NCBI GenBank assembly: GCA_910587935.1
Contig: CAJUNP010000045.1
Span: 1 to 18,984, forward strand
Length of the DNA stretch: 18,984 bases
Origin: an uncultured Lachnospiraceae bacterium
Lineage (GTDB): Bacteria > Bacillota > Clostridia > Lachnospirales > Lachnospiraceae
Direction: 5' to 3'
Of this stretch, positions 6,968 through 14,015 are shown piece after piece. Below the pieces are notes generated by a model. That model made no database searches. It saw only the letters and a list, made by a program, of their open reading frames with translations, and was not told the origin of the DNA. Within the stretch, counting starts at the first letter, position 1; each line of letters starts with the position of its first letter. A program made the translations under genes and the position numbers.

Positions 6968-8209
6968 TTATTTGAGGATTTTAACAAATTTCTTTTTACC
7001 AAGCTTTAAAACCTGATTTCCCATCAGCGTCATGGATAAATCCTCTTCACAGAGTTTTTCTCCGTCCAGCCGTACGCCGCCCTGCCTGAGAAGCCGAATA
7101 AGTTCGTTGCGGCTTGTTATCAGTTCATTCCGTATCAGCAGGGGAATCAAATCAGCCAGCGTATCTTTTTCCTCATTTTCTATAATAAGCTCCGGAATCT
7201 GCTCCGGTATGGACTTTCTGGAAAACGCCGCGTGGTAAAACTCTTCCGCGTTCCGCAATTCCTCCCCTGAATGATACAGACCCGTAATTTCCCGGGCCAG
7301 CCGCAGTTTTACGTCTCTGGGGTTAACGCCCTCTGCCAGCTGTGCTTCTATCTGCGCCACTTCATCCGGATGAATATCCGTTACCAGTTCAAAATAACGG
7401 ATAATCAGCGAATCCGGAACTTCCATGCACTTCTTAAACATGACCTGCGCCGGTTCCTGCACTCCGATGTAATTTCCCAGACTTTTGCTCATTTTCTCAA
7501 TTCCGTCAAGGCCCTCCAGAAGCGGCATGAAAAGAGCTGCCTGGGGTTCCTGCCCGAATTCTTTCTGCAGGGTTCTGCCCATCAGAATGTTAAATGTCTG
7601 ATCCGTACCTCCAAGCTCCACATCCGCTTTCAATTCCACCGAATCATACGCCTGCATCAACGGGTACAGGAATTCATGAACGCCTATGGGAATTTGATTT
7701 TCATAGCGGTTTTTAAAATCGTCACGCTCTAACATCCTGGCCACCGTGGTAGACGCCGCAAGCCTGACCACTTCTTCAAAATTCAGTTTTGCCAGCCAGC
7801 TGCTGTTATATGCTACCGTCGTTTTTTTCCGATCCAGCACACGGAAAATCTGTTCAAAATATGTCCTGGCATTTTCCTTTACCTGTTCGTCGCTCAAAGC
7901 GGCTCTTCCCCTGCTTTTTCCCGTAGGATCGCCGATCTTTCCGGTAAAATCCCCGATTACAACCACAGCTTCATGACCGGCTTCCTGCATCTGCCTGATC
8001 TTTCTAAGCACCACCGTATGCCCCAGATGAATATCCGGTGCGGAAGGGTCCAGTCCTAATTTAACCGTTAACGGTTTTCCCGTTTTGCAGGATCTCTCCA
8101 GCTTCTCCAAAAGCTCCTTCTCCCCCACCAGCTGCGAGGCTCCTTTACAGATAATCCGCAATTGTTCTTTTGCGCTCATATGCGCAGATTTGTTACATCT
8201 TTCTTCCAT
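6968..8209 (-). CDS. tyrS: Tyrosyl-tRNA synthetase
   Basis: 413 residues, class I aminoacyl-tRNA synthetase that charges tRNA-Tyr. The HIGH motif appears as HLGH (61-64) and the KMSKS loop as KMSKS (239-243). The tyrosine-site motifs QAYDS (186-190) and GGTDQ (200-204) are present, and a C-terminal S4 RNA-binding domain occupies about 345-410. The length is normal. The start at 8209 has AGGTAAGAA before the ATG; an internal ATG at 8179 has no RBS. The gene is under a T-box leader (8290-8625), so transcription should rise when uncharged tRNA-Tyr accumulates. The 3' end abuts the convergent MerR gene with a one-base gap, and its terminator appears to lie inside that gene. Confidence 0.96.
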   Translation of the reverse strand: MEERCNKSAHMSAKEQLRIICKGASQLVGEKELLEKLERSCKTGKPLTVKLGLDPSAPDIHLGHTVVLRKIRQMQEAGHEAVVVIGDFTGKIGDPTGKSRGRAALSDEQVKENARTYFEQIFRVLDRKKTTVAYNSSWLAKLNFEEVVRLAASTTVARMLERDDFKNRYENQIPIGVHEFLYPLMQAYDSVELKADVELGGTDQTFNILMGRTLQKEFGQEPQAALFMPLLEGLDGIEKMSKSLGNYIGVQEPAQVMFKKCMEVPDSLIIRYFELVTDIHPDEVAQIEAQLAEGVNPRDVKLRLAREITGLYHSGEELRNAEEFYHAAFSRKSIPEQIPELIIENEEKDTLADLIPLLIRNELITSRNELIRLLRQGGVRLDGEKLCEEDLSMTLMGNQVLKLGKKKFVKILK

Positions 8210-8289
8210 TTCTTACCTGTTCCTTTCCTTCATCTTAATATCATTTAACATTTGTATTATCACAAGAATACAGGCAAGTGTCTTCGGGT

Positions 8290-8330
8290 AAAAAAAGAAA
8301 GCCTCATCCTTTCTAAAGGACGAGACTTTA
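8290..8330 (-). terminator. Regulated terminator of the tyrS T-box
   Basis: On the minus strand the arms AAAGTCTCGTCCTTT and AAAGGATGAGGCTTT pair over 15 positions, with two G-U pairs and a tiny loop, followed by CTTTTTTT. The 5' arm begins immediately after the T-box sequence, as expected for tRNA-controlled antitermination. Confidence 0.85.
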
Positions 8331-8625
8331 TACTCGCGTTACCACCTAAAGTTTATAAACAGTTCGCACTGCTTACCTCTTCGAGTACGTCGGTTCTCCG
8401 AGATACTCTAGCACGTTAACGGGTGCGGGAACCGTTGCAGCCTACTTGAAACTTACCTTTCGGTGCAAAGCTCAAAGACGTATTCACATTTCCTGTCCGT
8501 GCGCCTCTCATCTTCCGGCTGCTTTCTGTTCGGCATCAGAAACGCTACTCTTTCTTATCATAGCCTTTCTTCTTCATGACCGCCGAAAGAATAAATTCTC
8601 ACGGACGGATGCAAATATTAAATTA
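8290..8625 (-). promoter_or_regulatory. T-box riboswitch leader of tyrS (tyrosine-type)
   Basis: Minus-strand leader from about 8625 to the terminator. The T-box AGGTGGTAACGCG (8347-8335) is clear. Its TGGT bulge pairs with an ACCA tRNA end, as expected for tRNA-Tyr with discriminator A. A stem I region carries GAGTAGC (8549-8543 area) and GATGAGAGG (8512-8504 area). The likely specifier codon is TAC (8482-8480, in GTGAATACG), followed by a purine as is usual; TAC is Tyr. The terminator is a 15-bp stem (8294-8330 area) followed by a long T-run (8297-8290). The T-box strand of the antiterminator competes with this stem. Specifier placement is by eye. Confidence 0.9.
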
Positions 8626-8631
8626 TAACAT

Positions 8632-8660
8632 ATGATACCAGATTGTTTCCTGACTGTCAA
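8632..8660 (-). promoter_or_regulatory. Promoter of the tyrS T-box transcript
   Basis: On the minus strand TTGACA (8660-8655), 17 bp, TATCAT (8637-8632). The -35 is perfect and the -10 fits 5/6. A TATAAT also occurs about 10 bases downstream, but it has no -35 at a proper distance. Confidence 0.75.
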
Positions 8661-8730
8661 TTACTTTTGAATAATAAACCCGGCTGTTATTTTTTACTGT
8701 AGATACTGCAAAACATTTTCAATTTACACC

Positions 8731-8759
8731 TTGACATTTTCCATAATCTTATGTAAAAT
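8731..8759 (+). promoter_or_regulatory. Promoter of tRNA-Arg
   Basis: TTGACA (8731-8736), 17 bp, TAAAAT (8754-8759). The start would be about 20 bases before the tRNA. It is divergent from the tyrS promoter; the 70 bases between the two hold nothing else I can name. Confidence 0.8.
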
Positions 8760-8785
8760 ACATACTGTTGCAGGTGATGTGACAT

Positions 8786-8859
8786 GTGCGTTTAGCTCAG
8801 CTGGATAGAGCGTTTGGCTACGGACCAAAAGGTCGGGGGTTCGAATCCTCTAACGCACG
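8786..8859 (+). tRNA. tRNA-Arg (anticodon ACG)
   Basis: 74 bases with a full cloverleaf: acceptor GTGCGTT/AACGCAC (7/7 paired), D-arm GCTC/GAGC, anticodon stem TTTGG/CCAAA with loop CTACGGA, and T-loop TTCGAAT. The anticodon ACG (8820-8822) would be deaminated to ICG and read CGU/CGC/CGA. The discriminator base is G and the CCA end is not encoded (CTAA follows). It is a single tRNA with its own promoter and terminator. Confidence 0.96.
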
Positions 8860-8861
8860 CT

Positions 8862-8898
8862 AAAACAGGAATTCCTTATAAGAGGGATTCCTGTTTTT
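8862..8898. terminator. Bidirectional terminator between tRNA-Arg and the ABC permease gene
   Basis: A hairpin with arms AAACAGGAATTCC and GGGATTCCTGTTT (13 pairs, one G-U) and an 8-base loop. TTTTT follows on the plus strand (end of the tRNA unit) and TTTT on the minus strand (end of the ABC permease gene, stop at 8925). Confidence 0.8.
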
Positions 8899-8924
8899 GA
8901 TTATCCGAATACATTCTTATCCGC

Positions 8925-11348
8925 CTAATCCACCGACTTTAATGACTCCGCCATATTAACCCGGTCAATCTTTACCGACATAAACAGATTAACCACCCAG
9001 GCGAACAAAAACGTAAGAAGAATACTGAAGACATAACTGATCCCTTTTATGCGGACGTCAAACGCAATCATATCGATACGAATCTGTCCGATGACAAAAG
9101 CGTGAAGCACTTTCCCCAGAAACAAACCGATTACGGTGCCGATCCCCGTAAGAACCATATTTTCCCGGAATACATAAGCTGCCGTTTCCTTCTTATAAAA
9201 TCCAAGCACCTTTATTGTAGCTATCTCCCGGATCCGCTCCGTGATGTTAATATTCGTCAGATTATACAGAACGATAAAAGCCAGAACTGCCGCACAGATA
9301 ATCACTGTAACCACAATGTAATCCAGGCTTGACATCATACTCCCGATTCTTTCTTTCATATCTTCATTCACACTGACGGATGCAACCCCTTCCGCCTTCA
9401 TAAGAGAGGCAGCCTGTTCATGCACATCACCGCCTTTTGCAAAGGTTACGTAAGCGCTCTTATATTCCGGATTCCGCCCTGTTTCACTCCGGTACGTATC
9501 CTCGTTTATAAATACATAATCATAAATATAATTTTCAAAAATACCGGATACCGTAACGCGGATTTCCTGCATTTCATCATCCAGAAACCGGATTTCATCT
9601 CCCACCTTTATGTTATAGGAAGAAGCCAGCTTGCCGTTAATAAGCGCTTCTTTCTTTTCAGGCAATGAAACGTGTTCCTTTTCGGTCGTATGAAAGTCGA
9701 TAAACTCCGGCAGCCTTTCCTCGTCTTTAACTACCACCAGGTTCACCGGCTTAATTTTTCCTTTTATGTGTAAATCCACAGACTTTTGCAGCGTATACAG
9801 ATACGCTGCGTCCCCATGTGTCCCGGTATTCTCCTGCGGATCGTCGAAACTTACGGTTCCGTCAAAGATCATAATCTCATCATATTGATAAGACGCAATA
9901 TTGGATATGGAATCTTTAATGCCAAAACCGGTCACAAGCAGGGCCGTGCAGCCGCTGATACCGAGAATCATCATAAAGAAACGTTTTTTATAACGGAAAA
10001 TGTTCCGTACGGAAACCTTGTGTAAAAACTTGATTCTTTTCCAGATAAACGGAATTTTTTCAAAAATCACCCTTTTTCCCGCCTTTGGCGCTTTCGGCCT
10101 CATCAGCTGCGCCGCCGCTTCTTCCAGTTCATACCGGCAGGAAAACCAGGTCGTCCCAATAGAACATAAAAGCGAAACAAAAATGGATATTATAAACAGT
10201 TTTCCGTCAAAGACATATTGGAGCGGTACAAGGTCGTACATAATACCGTATGCCGTCCAGATCACCTTTGGAAACCCGTAAGTCCCTAAAAAGAATCCCG
10301 CTATGCAGCCGATCATCGCACTGCTGCCGGAATAGAACATATATTTTCCCATAATGGAAACTTTACCGTATCCCAGCGCCTTGAGCACTCCGATCTGGGT
10401 TCTTTGCTCCTCCACCATACGGTTCATTGTCGTAATGCATACCAGCGCCGCAACCAGAAAAAAGAAAACGGGAAAAACACGGGCAATTCCCGCCACAATA
10501 TTGGAATCATTTTCAAAACAGGCATAACCCAGGTTTGTCTCGCGTCCTAAAATAAACGTATCCGGCTGTTCGATCTCATCAATCTGTTTCTGCGCTTCCG
10601 CCACAAGAGAACGGTAACGCCCCTCCGCCCGTTCTTCGCATAAGGCTTCCCACGCAGTTTCCCTTTCATCCAGAAATTCCTGATATGCGTCCGAATAAAT
10701 CTGCGCATCCTGGTCAAATTCCACATAAATTTCGGTATAATAATCAAGATCAAAACTATCCTCCGGCAAATAAATAAAAGCCGTAATTTTACCGTTCCCC
10801 AGAGAAGTCGTTCCTCTCTCAAAGTTCATATAAGAAGGGGACTGCACTCTTCCGACAATCGTAAATTCTTTTGCCGTTAACTTTCCCAGCGTATCCGCAT
10901 CATTATTTTCCGACAAAACAAGCTTGGTTCCGATTCTGGAAGAAGGATAATATTTCGCATCGACAACGCACTCTCCGTCCGCTTTCGGCATACGTCCTTC
11001 CTGCAGTCTTAAACGGTTCACCGTCTGCGTAATTGAATGAAAGCGCACTACGGCTTCATCGTCCGCAAGCACGTCCAGATAATGGGCGCCTTCCGCCGCT
11101 TTCACATCCGTCTGCTCCCGGAAAAAAACTTCGTCTTCCTTTTCAAATCCAAGCGTGGACAGGAGACGGTAATCAAAAAATTCCTGTTCTTTCAGATACT
11201 GATCCGTGGTACGGACCATAGCGCTTTTTGTAACGGTAAGCCCCGCGTAAAAACCGACGCCCAGCGCAATAATGGCAAGAATTGCCACATAGCGTCCAAA
11301 GCTTTGCCGCACCTCACGCAAAGTCGTTCTCTTCATCATAGATTTCAT
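8925..11348 (-). CDS. FtsX-family ABC transporter permease, two-domain
   Basis: 807 residues with two FtsX-type units. A membrane segment (about 20-40) is followed by a large external domain (about 45-285) and then three membrane segments (about 287-307, 337-360 and 380-402). A basic cytosolic stretch, a further segment (about 455-475), a second external domain (about 480-680) and three final segments (about 684-706, 735-758 and 772-795) complete it. This is the layout of MacB/LolCDE-like and antimicrobial-peptide exporters or mechanotransmission ABC permeases, which do not carry substrate through a classic channel. The ATPase partner lies 18 bases upstream. No two-component system or BceS-like sensor is next to it, so the substrate cannot be told. 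Segment borders are read by eye. Confidence 0.87.
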   Translation of the reverse strand: MKSMMKRTTLREVRQSFGRYVAILAIIALGVGFYAGLTVTKSAMVRTTDQYLKEQEFFDYRLLSTLGFEKEDEVFFREQTDVKAAEGAHYLDVLADDEAVVRFHSITQTVNRLRLQEGRMPKADGECVVDAKYYPSSRIGTKLVLSENNDADTLGKLTAKEFTIVGRVQSPSYMNFERGTTSLGNGKITAFIYLPEDSFDLDYYTEIYVEFDQDAQIYSDAYQEFLDERETAWEALCEERAEGRYRSLVAEAQKQIDEIEQPDTFILGRETNLGYACFENDSNIVAGIARVFPVFFFLVAALVCITTMNRMVEEQRTQIGVLKALGYGKVSIMGKYMFYSGSSAMIGCIAGFFLGTYGFPKVIWTAYGIMYDLVPLQYVFDGKLFIISIFVSLLCSIGTTWFSCRYELEEAAAQLMRPKAPKAGKRVIFEKIPFIWKRIKFLHKVSVRNIFRYKKRFFMMILGISGCTALLVTGFGIKDSISNIASYQYDEIMIFDGTVSFDDPQENTGTHGDAAYLYTLQKSVDLHIKGKIKPVNLVVVKDEERLPEFIDFHTTEKEHVSLPEKKEALINGKLASSYNIKVGDEIRFLDDEMQEIRVTVSGIFENYIYDYVFINEDTYRSETGRNPEYKSAYVTFAKGGDVHEQAASLMKAEGVASVSVNEDMKERIGSMMSSLDYIVVTVIICAAVLAFIVLYNLTNINITERIREIATIKVLGFYKKETAAYVFRENMVLTGIGTVIGLFLGKVLHAFVIGQIRIDMIAFDVRIKGISYVFSILLTFLFAWVVNLFMSVKIDRVNMAESLKSVD

Positions 11349-11366
11349 CTGAATCCCCCGCGTCTT

Positions 11367-12068
11367 CTACCATTCGATCTGCTCAATATCTACAATATCG
11401 TTATTTTGGTAAATTTCAACGATTGTACCGCTTTTCACACGGATAATCCGGTCAGCCATTGCCGTTAACGCCTGATTATGCGTGATAACTGCAACCGTCA
11501 TTCCGCTTTTTCTGCATGTATCCTGCAGAAGTTTTAAAACCGCCTTTCCCGTATTATAATCCAGCGCTCCTGTGGGCTCATCGCATAAAAGCAGCTTGGG
11601 ATTCTTGGCCAAAGCCCTCGCTATAGCAACACGCTGCTGCTCTCCTCCGGAAAGCTGTGCCGGAAAATTGGCCTTGCGTTCCGATAAACCAACCTGGTCA
11701 AGCACGGTTTCCGCATCCAGCGGATTCCGGCAGATCTGCGCCGCCAGCTCCACATTTTCAAGGGCCGTCAGATTCTGAACCAGATTATAAAACTGAAATA
11801 CAAACCCCACGTCATATCTTCTGTAAGAAGTCAGCTGTTTTTTGCCGTACCCGGATATTTCCTGCCCGTCCAGATAAACCCTGCCTTCCGTTAACGTATC
11901 CATTCCGCCCAGGATGTTCAAGATCGTCGTTTTGCCGGCTCCGGATGCGCCTACGATCACACAAAACTCTCCTTTTTCAATTTCAAAATTCACATCATGG
12001 AGCGCTTCAATATCTACCTCGCCGGTATGGTATATTTTCTTTACGTTTTGAAATTCCACTAAAGCCAT
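11367..12068 (-). CDS. ABC transporter ATP-binding protein (MacB/LolD type)
   Basis: 233 residues. Walker A GASGAGKTT (40-48), Q-loop around VFQFYNLV (90-97), ABC signature LSGGEQQRVAIARAL (139-153), Walker B LLLCDEPTGALD (159-170, with catalytic E164) and an H-loop VITHN (about 193-197) are all intact, so it should hydrolyse ATP. The LVQNLTALENVELAA stretch after the Q-loop and the CDEPTGALD form are typical of the ATPases that pair with FtsX-like permeases. The RBS TGGAGG lies 6-7 bases before ATG. It lies 18 bases before the permease gene and 42 bases after the YitJ-type gene, with no terminator seen between, so read-through from yitJ is likely. Confidence 0.94.
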   Translation of the reverse strand: MALVEFQNVKKIYHTGEVDIEALHDVNFEIEKGEFCVIVGASGAGKTTILNILGGMDTLTEGRVYLDGQEISGYGKKQLTSYRRYDVGFVFQFYNLVQNLTALENVELAAQICRNPLDAETVLDQVGLSERKANFPAQLSGGEQQRVAIARALAKNPKLLLCDEPTGALDYNTGKAVLKLLQDTCRKSGMTVAVITHNQALTAMADRIIRVKSGTIVEIYQNNDIVDIEQIEW

Positions 12069-12110
12069 AACAAACCTCCAATTTACATATAGCAGTGCTT
12101 ATGTCCGGAT

Positions 12111-13889
12111 TCAGATTTGCAATATCCGCGGCAGCAGTTCCACACGGTTAAAAGGAATACTGAAATAATATCCGTCCGCGAAGTCTCCTGTCACTTCCAT
12201 AATCTCCCTTGCCAGCGCAACGCCTGCGGCCTCACCTTCTTCTCTTGTAACCGCCCCGTCATAACGTGCAACAATTTCTTCCGTTACGTGAATTCCCGCC
12301 ATTTCATTTTGAATAAAACGGGCGTTTTTTTTGCTGACAAGAGGCATAATACCGCACAGGATTCTTGCTCCTGTCTCCTCTTTTATCTGCCTGAGTTTCC
12401 GTATATCCTCTTGTACAAACAAAGGCTGCGTCATAAAAAAGGAAGCCCCCGCCAGCATTTTCTTTTTCATCCGATCCGTCTCGATTTTCAAATTGATTCT
12501 TCCCGGATTAAGCGCTCCGCCGTAAACAAACGGGTCCTGTGCAAACTCTTCTTCATTCATTTCCTGTAAAATCCGCATAAAACCCACCGAGTCAAAATTG
12601 TAAACGCCTTTAACGTCTTTTCTCATCAGCGTGGGAACAGGGTCGCCGGTTACTACAAGAAGATTCCTTATACCGTTCATATAGGCGCCCAGAAGCTGCG
12701 AACGGATAGCGATAGCATTTTTATCCCTGCAGCAAACATGAGGCATTACGCACAGTCCGCTCTTTTCCATAACTTTTACTCCCATCAGAACGGAATCCGC
12801 CCTGGTGCGGCCGGAAGGAGAATCGGGAAACGTGGCCACGTCCACTCCCTGCGCTTTCAGATAATACGCCGCATCCAGAACCTTTTCATCACTGGACCCG
12901 AACGGAGGAGCCAGTTCCACGGCAATCAGCGGCTTCTGATCCCGTCTGTAAAAAGCGTGCCGCGCCGGTTGTTTTTCTCCCGCAGTCTGCCTCGGCTGCA
13001 AAACCGTATGCCGCTCTTTTTTCCCGCAGGTAAGTATTCTGGCGGCCTGTCTGATATATTCCGGCGTGGTTCCGCAGCATCCTCCCAGGCAGTCCAGTCC
13101 CATTGTTTCCAGTCCTGAAAGCTTTTCTACAAAATAGTCACGGTTTTCCAGAAAAACAATCCGGTCCTGAATGAGCTTCGGATAACTGGCATTAGGCAGC
13201 GCGGAATAAACTTTACCGGATACCATCGGAAGCTTCTCAAAAATCTTTAACATGTGTCCGGGACCGACGCCGCAGTTTAAGCCCAATCCGTCCACATCCG
13301 TCTCTGAAGCCAGGTCTTCAAAAATTTTACGGATACTGATTCCTCTATTCGTATAACCGTATTGATTCACGGAAAAATGCAGCGCTGCAAAAACGCCGCC
13401 GTTATCTTTTCTGATGCGGCGTATAACCGGAAGAATCTGTCTGTAATCGGAAAGGGTCTCAAAAAGCAGGAAATCGGCTCCCGCCTCAAGAAGCGTACTG
13501 GCAATCAAAAAGTACTCCTCCTCCGCTTCTTCCCCTTCACAGGGAAGAGGGCCGATATCACCGGCAATATAAACTTCCTTTCCTGACTCACAAACGGCCT
13601 CCGCCGCCATACGGCAGGCGCTGCGCAAATTCCGCTTAAGAGCTTCCACGCCGCAGGAAAGCGCCGTGCATCCGGATGCGAAAGTATTGGTACGGATAAT
13701 CTGTGCGCCGGACATTATATATTCTTTATGAATTTCTTTCACCAGGCAGGGATTCTCATCATTTGCCCGCTCCGGCAGGTCTCCCGAACCGCTTTTAGCG
13801 GCATAATAAGTACCGAAAGCTCCGTCATAAAGCAGATTCCTTTCTTTCACGGCTTTTAGAAAATCCTTTTTACATTTATGCAAAGCCAC
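12111..13889 (-). CDS. Bifunctional homocysteine S-methyltransferase / 5,10-methylenetetrahydrofolate reductase (YitJ type)
   Basis: 592 residues. The N-terminal homocysteine-binding domain (about 10-290) carries DGAFGTYY near the start and the zinc cysteines C206 (GLNCGVGP) and C271-C272 (GGCCGTTPEYI). The C-terminal MTHFR domain (about 318-592) has the FAD/folate-barrel features VELAPP, LVVTGDP and FMTQPLF. The pair would supply a methyl group for methionine synthesis and reduce methylene-THF. The start codon is GTG (13889-13887) with AAGGG just upstream; no ATG fits. In Bacillus, yitJ is under a SAM riboswitch, but the leader here is only about 25-30 bases and holds no S-box. A sigma-A-like promoter lies directly upstream. 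Confidence 0.93.
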   Translation of the reverse strand: MALHKCKKDFLKAVKERNLLYDGAFGTYYAAKSGSGDLPERANDENPCLVKEIHKEYIMSGAQIIRTNTFASGCTALSCGVEALKRNLRSACRMAAEAVCESGKEVYIAGDIGPLPCEGEEAEEEYFLIASTLLEAGADFLLFETLSDYRQILPVIRRIRKDNGGVFAALHFSVNQYGYTNRGISIRKIFEDLASETDVDGLGLNCGVGPGHMLKIFEKLPMVSGKVYSALPNASYPKLIQDRIVFLENRDYFVEKLSGLETMGLDCLGGCCGTTPEYIRQAARILTCGKKERHTVLQPRQTAGEKQPARHAFYRRDQKPLIAVELAPPFGSSDEKVLDAAYYLKAQGVDVATFPDSPSGRTRADSVLMGVKVMEKSGLCVMPHVCCRDKNAIAIRSQLLGAYMNGIRNLLVVTGDPVPTLMRKDVKGVYNFDSVGFMRILQEMNEEEFAQDPFVYGGALNPGRINLKIETDRMKKKMLAGASFFMTQPLFVQEDIRKLRQIKEETGARILCGIMPLVSKKNARFIQNEMAGIHVTEEIVARYDGAVTREEGEAAGVALAREIMEVTGDFADGYYFSIPFNRVELLPRILQI

Positions 13890-13923
13890 ACATCCCTTCT
13901 TTATAACCTTTAATATTCTGCAT

Positions 13924-13952
13924 ATTATAACAGACTTTTATTCTTTTCACAA
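13924..13952 (-). promoter_or_regulatory. Promoter of the yitJ-type gene
   Basis: On the minus strand TTGTGA (13952-13947), 17 bp, TATAAT (13929-13924). The -10 is perfect and the -35 fits 4/6. The -35 box abuts the terminator of the chemotaxis receptor gene. Confidence 0.65.
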
Positions 13953-13984
13953 GAAAAGATGCCCGGGCTCTGCCTTCGGACATC
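13953..13984 (-). terminator. Intrinsic terminator of the chemotaxis receptor gene
   Basis: On the minus strand GATGTCCG pairs with CGGGCATC (8 pairs, one G-U), with an inner GGC-AGA-GCC helix, and is followed by TTTTCTT. It lies about 30 bases after the receptor stop at 14016. Confidence 0.75.
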
Positions 13985-14015
13985 CTTCCTTATCTACGTA
14001 TGAAACTGCTATGTA

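Noticed and set aside
6960..6995. AT-rich inverted repeat after the merR stop as a plus-strand terminator
   Set aside because: The stem is short, interrupted and entirely A/T near the base; too weak to support.
12069..12110. Separate promoter or terminator between yitJ and the ABC ATPase gene
   Set aside because: Only 42 bases; no hairpin with T-run and no paired -35/-10 found, so co-transcription is the simpler reading.
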